Shown: piece by piece, positions 1 to 6,141 of the stretch | Layout of the letters: each line of letters starts with the position of its first letter | How positions within the stretch are numbered: position 1 is the first letter of the stretch | Assembly: GCA_023395575.1 (NCBI GenBank) | Contig: JAEWZA010000316.1 | Location: forward strand, 1 to 7,301 | Direction: 5' to 3' | Length of the DNA: 7,301 nucleotides | DNA from: Bacillota bacterium | GTDB lineage: Bacteria > Bacillota > Clostridia > Acetivibrionales > DSM-1351 | The notes under the pieces: generated by a model | What the model was told of the DNA's origin: nothing | The model's database searches: none | What the model saw: the letters and a program-made list of their open reading frames with translations, nothing else | Position numbers and translations under genes: made by a program

Positions 1-114
1 CATCTGTGCTTGATAATTAAATGGTTCTTTATAAATACTGGTTTTTAAAACTAGGTAGTTTGATGTAGAATCATTTTCATATAAAATCTTAAAGTCATTT
101 TTAAAACTATACAT
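1..114 (-). CDS. N-terminal fragment of a probable FHA/DUF6382-type protein (runs off the window)
   Basis: Thirty-eight codons are open from an ATG at 114 to the left edge, starting MYSFKNDFKILYEND and containing SNYLVLKT and NYQAQM. A GAAAGG stretch at 127-132 is a possible ribosome binding site, though its 12-base spacing is long. From memory, this N-terminus resembles DUF6382 proteins of Clostridia. Those often carry a C-terminal FHA (phosphothreonine-binding) domain and are encoded at the end of tad pilus loci behind the prepilin peptidase, exactly the position seen here. No FHA domain can be seen because the gene is cut off, so the family call rests on a short stretch plus context. The role would be cytoplasmic or membrane-associated regulation of the pilus machine, which is inference. 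The 231-base upstream gap makes a separate promoter possible. That the gene is real is more certain than its function. Confidence 0.55.
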   Translation of the reverse strand, partial: MYSFKNDFKILYENDSTSNYLVLKTSIYKEPFNYQAQM

Positions 115-345
115 AATATTAATTTACCTTTCTATTTAAATTACTTGTTACTTTTAAGCAACATAATATAGTTTATTAACTCGACGATTTGTGTTACCGA
201 CAAACCAAACAAATATCTTTAACCAGATATCCCTTTTATTTTTGTTGTACTCTTGAATAAGTAATAAGCCGTTTACCTGCAAACTTCATTTCAAAATAAT
301 TTAGCACAACGAATTAACTCAGCTTTCTAATGTAGGCACAAGTTA
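115..345. other. Intergenic region / possible leader of the FHA-type gene
   Basis: This 231-base spacer separates the peptidase stop codon from the next minus-strand gene. I see no credible ORF, tRNA or recognised riboswitch in it; in particular, the GEMM-type c-di-GMP aptamer core is absent. On the minus strand there is an AT-rich stretch with a TATATT at about 166-171 that could be a -10 box, but no good -35 lies 16-18 bases upstream. Small inverted repeats occur at 213-230 (6-bp arms), 188-204 (5-bp arms) and 146-163 (6-bp arms with one G-U pair). None is GC-rich or followed by a clean T-tract, so none is a convincing intrinsic terminator. The region may hold the promoter of the downstream gene, but the sequence does not prove it. 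Confidence 0.4.
213..230. repeat. Small inverted repeat, possible weak hairpin after the peptidase gene
   Basis: Perfect 6-base arms ATATCT/AGATAT flank a 6-base spacer. Read on the minus strand, G-U pairs could extend the stem by two, and a T-rich but G-interrupted tail follows. It lies about 115 bases beyond the peptidase stop codon. The stem is almost purely A-T, so it would be a poor intrinsic terminator, and chance occurrence in AT-rich DNA is likely. Confidence 0.2.
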
Positions 346-963
346 TTACAAACCAGTACTTAACATTAAAATTACTGTAGCAATCATTATAAATGGAGCA
401 AAGGGAATTTCCGTTCTTCTATCAGCCTTTTTAACAAGTAATAGCAGTAATGAATATATTCCTGCTAATATTATGGAAACAAACAAGATACTGAAGCATG
501 AATAAATTCCAGTAAAGAAACCTGTCAATGTCATCAGCCACAAGTCTCCTCCTCCAATCTGACTTTTTGATAGTACTATTAAAAGTGCCATTATTAAAAA
601 TGCAGCTACACCTCCTAATATGTGATTTCTAAAAACATCAGCATTTGAGAGCCATAAAAAAACTGCATAACCCATAAATATTCCTATAAATATTAGCTTT
701 AATGGTATAGCTTTGCTATATAAATCATTTATAGAAGCCACCAACTGAATAGTGACTAAAGCTACAAAAACAATAGTGTCTAATATAGCTTTTATATATA
801 TAAGTCCATACAATACAGCTACTATCCAAATTATTAAACATAATGCCAAAGGCACACCTATTCTTTTCATTCTTTTATCTGCAAAAATTATTTGTCTCCG
901 CCTCCAAACTGTCAAATCCCTCTTTTGAGTGAATATAACAACTATAAAATTTACCGTTTTCAA
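346..963 (-). CDS. A24-family prepilin peptidase of the Tad pilus (TadV/CpaA-like)
   Basis: A polytopic membrane aspartyl protease that cleaves the short class III leaders of the Flp pilin and TadE-like pseudopilins on the cytoplasmic side. The two catalytic Asp sites of A24 enzymes are visible: D80 in SINDLYSKAIP and D140 in the QIGGGDLW loop (GxGD motif), separated by two hydrophobic helices. Hydrophobic helices fill roughly residues 35-205, and no N-methylase domain is present, as expected for compact Tad-type peptidases. The start is unsettled. The longest frame begins with TTG at 963 with only a weak ribosome binding site; TTG at 915 has an AGAGGG placed too close; ATG at 870 (residue 32) begins just before the first helix but lacks a clear site. 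The gene follows the long tadE-like gene after 82 bases and is the last obvious gene of the pilus cluster before the FHA-type gene. Confidence 0.88.
   Translation of the reverse strand: MKTVNFIVVIFTQKRDLTVWRRRQIIFADKRMKRIGVPLALCLIIWIVAVLYGLIYIKAILDTIVFVALVTIQLVASINDLYSKAIPLKLIFIGIFMGYAVFLWLSNADVFRNHILGGVAAFLIMALLIVLSKSQIGGGDLWLMTLTGFFTGIYSCFSILFVSIILAGIYSLLLLLVKKADRRTEIPFAPFIMIATVILMLSTGL
887..915 (-). promoter_or_regulatory. Candidate sigma-A promoter at the 5' end of the peptidase frame
   Basis: On the minus strand a perfect -35 box TTGACA (915-910) is followed after exactly 17 bases by AATAAT (892-887), one base from the consensus -10. Transcription would begin near 880, only about 10 bases before the ATG at 870, leaving almost no leader and no ribosome binding site. 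It could drive a short-leader peptidase mRNA from that ATG, or be a chance match inside coding sequence. The consensus quality is seen directly; function is unproven. Confidence 0.3.
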
Positions 964-1045
964 TTTTCTTAGCTTAATTGTAGGTGTTTAACTTATCAAT
1001 GGAAGGTTGAGTTAGTTAGCAATATAATTTTGGGTTTAACTACAT
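964..1045. other. 82-base spacer between the long tadE-like gene and the peptidase gene
   Basis: This is the widest gap within the pilus cluster. No ORF of plausible size lies in it, so there is no room for an immunity gene next to the nuclease-like domain of the preceding gene. No stable hairpin with a T-tract is visible. It contains an 8-base direct repeat (GTTTAACT on the plus strand at 986-993 and 1034-1041), which may be chance. Confidence 0.4.
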
Positions 1046-2140
1046 TTAATTTTCACTTTGAGGTACAGTCTGTTTGTCTTGCTGTTTGCCATAAGCCTTA
1101 ATTATTACTAAGTCGATTCCCTTTGTCCTTGCCACTTGTATGCACTCATTTATTGTTTGCTGCTGATTTGCCATAAGTTCAGTTTCTGGAATAATCAGTC
1201 GCAGTTCTTTTTTATATACCTGCCATCTTTCAATTGTTGTTCCACCACTTTCACCTCCTTCAAATTCTTCAAGCTTATTAATATACTGCAGTACCTTCTT
1301 TTTTAGATTATTTGCATTTTTGTAATATACTTCATCTATATTTAAGCTTTTTATACTTGTTGCAGTTCCATTTTCAAATATGGCTATTGTAGGAAAATTA
1401 AATGGGAGATTTGCTCCCTGCAGCTTTCTGATTTCTCTGCCACGATTTATATTGCTCATATTCCATACACAAGTAGCTTCTGCCTCTTCTGCAGCATTTT
1501 TGATACCAGCTTCCCCTGCCCAAACATAGCTTGAAGCCATTTGTGTTATTCTTATTTTAGGTATAAATTCTTTTAAAAACGGAAAAGACATTTCATAACA
1601 AATTATTATGTCTATACTCTTATCATCAGCTAGCATCCTACTGCTTGAAAAATCTATTCCTTCAAAACCATCCTTCAGATTTAACAATCTCAATCTATTG
1701 TCAACATTGTCAAAGTAACTGACTTCCAAATTCTTTTTAACTAAAATTTTTGATATTGGTACTAAAACCACCTGAGCTCTTACATAATCACTTGCATCCT
1801 TGCCTAACTGCTCAATTATCGGAGCTATCCAAGTATTTCCTAGAGCATTGTCTGCCTCTTGTGAACTTGTAAATTTCTCTAAACTGCTTATTAGTTCATC
1901 AACATTTGTCTCATAATAAAGTAAGCTATACAAGCTCATTTCTTCACACGCTGATGTTATAGCCTGTTGAACAATTTCATGTACATAATAAACTTTTATA
2001 ATAAATACAAAGGTCATAATTGCTGCTATAAAAATAGGTATTAAAATTGCAGCCTCTACTGTAATTGAGCCTCTACAATTCTGCATTTTGGCAATTCTAG
2101 CTTTAAGTCTTGTAATATTTTTTGTATTAATAGTAACCAA
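1046..2140 (-). CDS. Long TadE-like pseudopilin with a CdiA-type nuclease-like C-terminal domain
   Basis: A 364-residue membrane-anchored pilus-associated protein. Residues 1-24 form a basic leader ending CRG; cleavage after G24 would leave SITVE with Glu at +5, the class III signature read by the A24 peptidase. A hydrophobic helix spans about 30-50, followed by a TadE-like extracytoplasmic part to about 215. From about 224 to 351 there is a distinct domain carrying RGREIRKLQG (233-242), NLPFNFPTIAIF, NGTATSIKS (257-265), then an alpha/beta pattern with ELRLIIPE and GIDLVIIKA. I recognise this as resembling the endonuclease toxin domains at CdiA/filamentous haemagglutinin C-termini, though apparently lacking acidic catalytic residues (R238, A253). 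The start is TTG at 2140, with GAGG nine bases upstream, overlapping the preceding gene by 14 bases. The anchor call is firm; the C-terminal domain call is from memory of the family and needs a profile search. Confidence 0.8.
   Translation of the reverse strand: MVTINTKNITRLKARIAKMQNCRGSITVEAAILIPIFIAAIMTFVFIIKVYYVHEIVQQAITSACEEMSLYSLLYYETNVDELISSLEKFTSSQEADNALGNTWIAPIIEQLGKDASDYVRAQVVLVPISKILVKKNLEVSYFDNVDNRLRLLNLKDGFEGIDFSSSRMLADDKSIDIIICYEMSFPFLKEFIPKIRITQMASSYVWAGEAGIKNAAEEAEATCVWNMSNINRGREIRKLQGANLPFNFPTIAIFENGTATSIKSLNIDEVYYKNANNLKKKVLQYINKLEEFEGGESGGTTIERWQVYKKELRLIIPETELMANQQQTINECIQVARTKGIDLVIIKAYGKQQDKQTVPQSEN
1088..1471 (-). other. CdiA/haemagglutinin toxin endonuclease-like domain, probably inactive
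   Basis: This is the part of the long TadE-like gene encoding residues 224-351. The family signature as I recall it runs RG..(I/A)E..LG.NLP.NFP.ID.F.NG.ATSIKS.D, with Glu, Asp and the Ser/Lys of SIK forming a PD-(D/E)XK-like metal site. Here the frame of the signature is well kept (R233-G234, N244-P246, N248-P250, N257-G258, S262-K264). The presumed Glu position is R238, with a Glu two residues earlier at E236, and the presumed Asp position is A253. Ser262 and Lys264 remain. The downstream helix-strand pattern (LKKKVLQYINKLEEF, ELRLIIPE, QQQTINECIQVARTKGI) also fits. A structural or binding role is more likely than cleavage. Confidence 0.6.
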
Positions 2141-4310
2141 TGCATATATCCTCGCTTATATAGGTTCTTGATATAGTACTTCTCAACTTAGATGAATAGG
2201 AGGGTATTGAAATAAATAGATTTTTTATAGATATATTTGTGTTTGACTTTAACATTATTTTACAGTCCTCTAGCAAAAAACCTGAATTTGATAAACCCAT
2301 ATTAAGCTGCACTAAGTCCTGTATTCTAGCTATTTTTTTATCTTTATCCATCAATAGAAGGAATATTTTTAAATAATCGTGGTAACTTAGAGATAAAGAA
2401 CTATTATTAATGTTCATCTCTGTTTTATTGTATACAGCACCTGAAATATCAGTTTTCCATTGCTCATGTGCTTTAATTAATGGTATTTTTTCGCCCTTGG
2501 TTAACTGCTCCACATCATATATTGATTCTGCCATAGCCCATGAGAATAATATCATTGTTTGAAGAAGAGGTGTTGACAGTCCTGCATTCCAAGCACTTAG
2601 TCCAGCTGCAAGACTTGTTATTCTACTCATTTTCGAGCTATCTGTGTAAATATGTATGGCATTTGCTATTAGTCTTAATGCTAATATTTCAGACTTTAGC
2701 ATTAGTGAATTAGTTTCTTCCTTTTTATTTCCATTAATAATATACTCAACTTCAAAATTAGCAAAATAACCATCTCTTTCAGTTTTATCTTCTGATCGTA
2801 GATTATAGGCAGCACTATCCTCTTCACCTTTTAACAGAGGAACACCATGCTTAAATATGCCCATTATATATTCGTTAATATATATATCTTCAAATACCTG
2901 TGAAGCTATTTGACCTATATTCCCAAAATTGTTTATCCAGCTTGAATTACTTATTGTACTACTATTTGCCGATAAGCTATCCAAATAGGCATTTATGCTA
3001 TCATCCGTACTCAAGCTCATGCTATCAAATTTATTAATATCAGGCTCCTCACCTATTTTTGCTTTTCTAGAAGGTAGCTGCTCCAGTAAGTTGCTTTTGA
3101 TAACACTACCTTCACCTTTTATGCAAAGAGCATTATTTAAAGCTTTCTCAATCCCGTCTCTATTGTCTTCATCATCTGACTTTGCAGGTTTCGATTTATT
3201 AAATAGGTAATTGATATTGGATTCTGAAAGCATGTCTAATTCTGATAGAAAACTTGCCTCATCATTATTAGCTTTCGTTGCTATACTCATGCATTCCGTT
3301 ATATTACTATTAAGACTACCGATAATTTTTTCGCAGGTATCTTCATCAATTAGGCTTTTTATATTTGACAAATCATTTTCATAATAATTCTGTATTTCTT
3401 CTATTCCATCTTCTGTTTTTTTTATATAATCTAGTTCTTCTTGTATTACATTTAATAAATTGCTCTTTTTTAAAGAAATATTATTTGCATTTTCTATAGC
3501 TTCAATATTTATACTTTTGTACTGATTTAACACTTCAAGAATGTTGCTTTTTATATCTTGTTTTATGTTCATAATACTACTAAGCTCATTTCTTAAACTT
3601 CTAATACTTTCTGATAGCTCGTCTTTTTTCTTATCATCTGCTTCAGATGAAAGCAATTCCTGGATTGAATTTATTTTTTCTATGTATTCTTGGTATTTTT
3701 CATTTTGGATTAAAAAACTTTCTTTTAGCTCTTTTATTTTTGTAGTTATTCCCATTTCACTTATTTTCTTTGTTATAGCTTCAAGAGAATTTTGTAATCC
3801 ACCTATTTCACTGGCTTTCTTGTCTGTATCAACCATTCTTTTACACACTTTAGCACTGCTTGAAATGCTTTTCATACCATTAATCTTAGATAATAAATCA
3901 ACAGCTAATTCAAAAGGTGCACGATATTTCATAAACTCTAAAATTTGTTTTTCAAAAAGAGCTCTATTTTCTAAATTGCACTGGCTAATAATATTTATTT
4001 GTTCAATATTAAAATCATATAAGAAATCCTTTTTGTCATAAATGTTTAAGTTCTTAGACAAGTAATACTCATAGCCTTCCTGCATTGTATCATTATCTTG
4101 AAGCACTCCAAAAAGACCATATTCATCCTTTAATTGGTTATTATAGCAAGCCAATATAGAAGCAATAGCAGTTTTGTTTGCTCTTAATATATGAGAATGT
4201 GCTAAATTAATCCTTGCAGCATCTGTGAAAACACCTACAACTAACAAAACAGCTGACAGCACTATGCTGATAAAAACTGTTATTGCCCCCTTGTTATTTT
4301 TTGATTTCAA
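2127..4310 (-). CDS. DUF5702-like membrane-anchored extracytoplasmic protein of the Tad locus
   Basis: About 727 residues from the preferred TTG start at 4310; numbering here follows a GTG at 4322, which would add four residues. The N-terminus has a basic stretch, NNKGAITVF, and one hydrophobic helix (13-33). It resembles class III prepilin leaders, but the +5 position after G12 is Phe, not Glu, so processing is doubtful. The next part (FTDAARINLAHSHILRANKTAIASILACYNNQLKDEYGLFG, positions 32-72) is typical of DUF5702 and related TadE/TadG-like proteins. Residues about 170-350 are rich in Lys, Glu, Leu and Ile and look like long coiled coils. The C-terminal part (EYIINGN at 526-532, LRLIANAIHIY, SWAMAESIYDVEQLTKGEKIPLIK at 594-616) fits the conserved DUF5702 block. 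The exact role is unknown. Its position between two TadE genes suggests a minor or tip component exposed outside the membrane. Confidence 0.78.
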   Translation of the reverse strand: MKSKNNKGAITVFISIVLSAVLLVVGVFTDAARINLAHSHILRANKTAIASILACYNNQLKDEYGLFGVLQDNDTMQEGYEYYLSKNLNIYDKKDFLYDFNIEQINIISQCNLENRALFEKQILEFMKYRAPFELAVDLLSKINGMKSISSSAKVCKRMVDTDKKASEIGGLQNSLEAITKKISEMGITTKIKELKESFLIQNEKYQEYIEKINSIQELLSSEADDKKKDELSESIRSLRNELSSIMNIKQDIKSNILEVLNQYKSINIEAIENANNISLKKSNLLNVIQEELDYIKKTEDGIEEIQNYYENDLSNIKSLIDEDTCEKIIGSLNSNITECMSIATKANNDEASFLSELDMLSESNINYLFNKSKPAKSDDEDNRDGIEKALNNALCIKGEGSVIKSNLLEQLPSRKAKIGEEPDINKFDSMSLSTDDSINAYLDSLSANSSTISNSSWINNFGNIGQIASQVFEDIYINEYIMGIFKHGVPLLKGEEDSAAYNLRSEDKTERDGYFANFEVEYIINGNKKEETNSLMLKSEILALRLIANAIHIYTDSSKMSRITSLAAGLSAWNAGLSTPLLQTMILFSWAMAESIYDVEQLTKGEKIPLIKAHEQWKTDISGAVYNKTEMNINNSSLSLSYHDYLKIFLLLMDKDKKIARIQDLVQLNMGLSNSGFLLEDCKIMLKSNTNISIKNLFISIPSYSSKLRSTISRTYISEDICIGYY
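2150..2153 (-). promoter_or_regulatory. Ribosome binding site fixing the TTG start of the long tadE-like gene
   Basis: GAGG lies nine bases before the TTG at 2140, inside the last codons of the DUF5702 gene. An ATG at 2145 is in another frame and quickly leaves the family sequence. The placement implies coupled translation of the two genes. Confidence 0.55.
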
Positions 4311-4318
4311 ATTAAAAA

Positions 4319-4325
4319 CCACCTT
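4319..4325 (-). promoter_or_regulatory. Ribosome binding site favouring the TTG start of the DUF5702 gene
   Basis: AAGGTGG sits eight bases before a TTG at 4310. The alternative GTG at 4322 lies inside this same site and has only a weak purine run before it, so TTG is the better start. Confidence 0.55.
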
Positions 4326-4331
4326 ATCTCA

Positions 4332-4955
4332 TTAATGCTTTAGCAACTTCTCTAAAACATCATTTACCTTAGAATCCTTGCCAATCCATTTATTATCACT
4401 ATTTGAAATACACTTTTTTATATCAGTTACAATATCTAAATTTCTCACAAACTCTGCATTATCATAGATATTAGAATTTGCTTCAGCTCTCATTTTTAAT
4501 GTTGATGGCAACCCAATTTTTTCAAACATATTGCCAATGGGAAGAGGATACTGAGTCTCTATTCTAATATTAAGCTGATTCAATAAGAACTTATGCGATA
4601 GTGAATTATCAGAATATATAACTAAATCAACAAGTGACTTCTCAAGGCTGTTAGATATATATTTATTTAGCTCATCCTTTTTAAGTTGAGCTTTTGTATC
4701 AAGTATCCTCCAATATAAATCAGAAGTTAGCTTTGAATTGTAATCTGTGACATATTTCTCTGAATAATAATACCCTCCAAAATTTGACGCTTTATTTGCA
4801 GTACTTTGAAGAAATGCATATTGATACATTATAATAAAAATATAAACCAAAGCGGCAACCAGCAAAAATACAACTGAAAAAACAATAGATGCTTCTACTG
4901 TAAAGCTGCCTTTTTTATTAATAAGCAATTTTGAATTCTTCGATACCCAGGACAT
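4332..4955 (-). CDS. TadE-like minor pseudopilin
   Basis: A 207-residue protein with a textbook class III leader: a basic N-terminus ending NKKG (G16), then SFTVE with Glu21 at +5, then a hydrophobic helix (about 22-46). The A24 peptidase downstream should cut after G16. The rest is an extracytoplasmic alpha/beta-looking domain; the NAEFVRNLDIVTDI stretch (166-179) is the kind of conserved C-terminal segment seen in clostridial TadE-like proteins. Minor pseudopilins of this type are thought to help initiate or anchor the Flp fibre. The start is ATG at 4955 with AAGGAG seven bases upstream, and no competing start fits. It follows the pilin gene by 48 bases and precedes the DUF5702 gene by 21. 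It differs from the other TadE-like protein in lacking any extra C-terminal domain. Confidence 0.85.
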   Translation of the reverse strand: MSWVSKNSKLLINKKGSFTVEASIVFSVVFLLVAALVYIFIIMYQYAFLQSTANKASNFGGYYYSEKYVTDYNSKLTSDLYWRILDTKAQLKKDELNKYISNSLEKSLVDLVIYSDNSLSHKFLLNQLNIRIETQYPLPIGNMFEKIGLPSTLKMRAEANSNIYDNAEFVRNLDIVTDIKKCISNSDNKWIGKDSKVNDVLEKLLKH

Positions 4956-5003
4956 TTTTATTCTCCTTATTGCATACCCTTATTTCTCACACTACTTTCG
5001 ATT

Positions 5004-5216
5004 TTAGTCTTTTTCCTTAAGCTTTATTTGCGTTCCAGTATTATTTTCAAGCTGGCTTCCATCAGGAAAAAGATTCTCTATTATACTATTTACAAATCTT
5101 ATTAGCTGATTTCTAAATAACAAAGCCACTCCTACAAGAACTGCAATAATAATAATTACTTCAACTGTTCCCATTCCATCCTCTTCGGTAATAAACCTTT
5201 TTACAATACAAAACAT
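5004..5216 (-). CDS. Flp1-type type IVb major pilin
   Basis: A 70-residue prepilin from the ATG at 5216. The leader contains TEEDG followed by MGTVE, so cleavage after the Gly (residue 14 from this ATG) leaves Met at +1 and Glu at +5, then an uninterrupted hydrophobic helix (VIIIIAVLVGVALLF) and a short polar tail with FPDGSQ. The mature subunit is about 56 residues, normal for Flp pilins, which assemble mainly through the N-terminal helix. An in-frame TTG at 5246 would add ten residues but would place the perfect AGGAGG inside the gene, so ATG is chosen. It directly follows tadC, and the ribosome binding site is one of the strongest in the window, as expected for the most abundant subunit. 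It is the only pilin gene in the window. Confidence 0.9.
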   Translation of the reverse strand: MFCIVKRFITEEDGMGTVEVIIIIAVLVGVALLFRNQLIRFVNSIIENLFPDGSQLENNTGTQIKLKEKD

Positions 5217-5222
5217 ATAATG

Positions 5223-5228
5223 CCTCCT
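5223..5228 (-). promoter_or_regulatory. Perfect AGGAGG ribosome binding site of the pilin gene
   Basis: AGGAGG with six-base spacing to ATG 5216. It decides the start against the upstream TTG at 5246 and suggests high translation of the major subunit. Confidence 0.85.
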
Positions 5229-5253
5229 GTTATTTATTTTAATCAAATAGTCT

Positions 5254-6135
5254 TTAAATTCCTTGCATAGAAATGATTGCTGGTGTTATAACTATGATAA
5301 TGATTGCAAAGAACATAATCATCATCGGAATTAACAGCTTTGTTGAAGCTTCCTCTCCAAGTCTTTTTATAGCATTTTTGCGCATTTCCCAACATTCATT
5401 TGACAGAAGTCTCAAGGATAATACAAGGTCATTTCCACCTCTTTTCGTACTTTGAACTATAGTTGACATAAGTCTAGATATTTCAGGTGTTTTAACTCTT
5501 TTAGCAAATTGGCTAAAGGCTTCTGCTTCACTTTTTCCAGATTTTATATCAATAGCTGTTTTATTTACTTCTGCATAGAAGTCTCCCATTTTGCTACAAT
5601 CTGCAGATATTTTTTCCCATGCTTTTGACATTGTCATTCCTGCATTAATTAATAGCGTTAGCTTATTTATAAAATTTGGGAATTCTAATTGTATCTCTAA
5701 CCTTCTTTTTTTGAGTCTATTTTTTAGTTTTAAATCATCTGATATTATTAGCACACTAAAAAAAAGAAGTAAATACACCAGTAATACACCTTGAAATTGA
5801 GAGAATACACCAGCTAACAGTTCACAAATTGCCCCTAATAATACTAATACAACTTTGTTTGCATGAAATATTCTAATATAAAATACAGAATACTCTTGTC
5901 CATATACTTCACTTATTGTATTGAGGATGCTTCTGTCATAATTTGAATTATAAGAATAACTATACTTATCTAGAATATAAAGCCCAACGGGCACAAATGC
6001 TTTTAGCTTAAAATCCCTCTGATTCAGTGCTTCAACATGTTCTGTGTAAGATGAGCCATGTTGATATAAAATTGTGCAAAATATGGCTAGCAATAATAGT
6101 ATTACTAATGTCGTGAATATATATATTATTAACAT
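5254..6135 (-). CDS. tadC: TadC-like inner membrane platform protein (T2SSF family)
   Basis: A 293-residue polytopic protein that forms, with TadB, the membrane platform on which the CpaF ATPase acts to extrude the Flp fibre. Hydrophobic segments lie at about 2-24, 94-112, 116-132 and 267-287. The cytoplasmic T2SSF helical domain spans about 145-260. Its recognisable parts are FPNFINKLTLLINAGMTMSKAW (152-173), the segment ending FAKRVKTPEISRL, and the TKRGGNDLVLSLRLLS turn (230-245), followed by the EMRKNAIKRLGEEASTKLLIP run into the last helix. The start is ATG at 6135; the GAGGA before it overlaps the TGA of tadB and lies unusually close (3-4 bases), and the gap between the genes is 6 bases, so translation is probably coupled. 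Length and order (after tadB, before the pilin) are normal for Gram-positive tad loci. Confidence 0.9.
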   Translation of the reverse strand: MLIIYIFTTLVILLLLAIFCTILYQHGSSYTEHVEALNQRDFKLKAFVPVGLYILDKYSYSYNSNYDRSILNTISEVYGQEYSVFYIRIFHANKVVLVLLGAICELLAGVFSQFQGVLLVYLLLFFSVLIISDDLKLKNRLKKRRLEIQLEFPNFINKLTLLINAGMTMSKAWEKISADCSKMGDFYAEVNKTAIDIKSGKSEAEAFSQFAKRVKTPEISRLMSTIVQSTKRGGNDLVLSLRLLSNECWEMRKNAIKRLGEEASTKLLIPMMIMFFAIIIIVITPAIISMQGI

Positions 6136-6141
6136 GCTTCC

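Noticed and set aside
236..289. Short minus-strand ORF of 17 codons in the intergenic region (starts MKFAGKRLITYS)
   Set aside because: It has no ribosome binding site and is very short. Nearby frames also read for short distances between stops, as expected by chance; a gene remnant cannot be shown.
115..345. Possible c-di-GMP, preQ1 or other riboswitch before the FHA-type gene
   Set aside because: The conserved aptamer cores I looked for are missing, and the hairpins are short and A-T rich.
986..1041. 8-base direct repeat GTTTAACT as an operator
   Set aside because: The repeat is short and AT-rich, the copies are 48 bases apart, and there is no promoter near it; chance is the simpler explanation.
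2995..4041. Plus-strand ORFs at 2995-3210 and 3541-4041
   Set aside because: Both are antisense to the DUF5702 gene. Their Ser/Leu/Ile/Phe-rich products are what the reverse complement of AT-rich coiled-coil codons gives, and they resemble no family.
5217..5246. Longer pilin starting at TTG 5246
   Set aside because: It would place the perfect AGGAGG of ATG 5216 within the coding region; Flp leaders are normally short.
5273..5794. Plus-strand ORFs at 5273-5455 and 5591-5794
   Set aside because: They lie fully inside tadC on the opposite strand, and tadC is clearly the real gene by its T2SSF domain.
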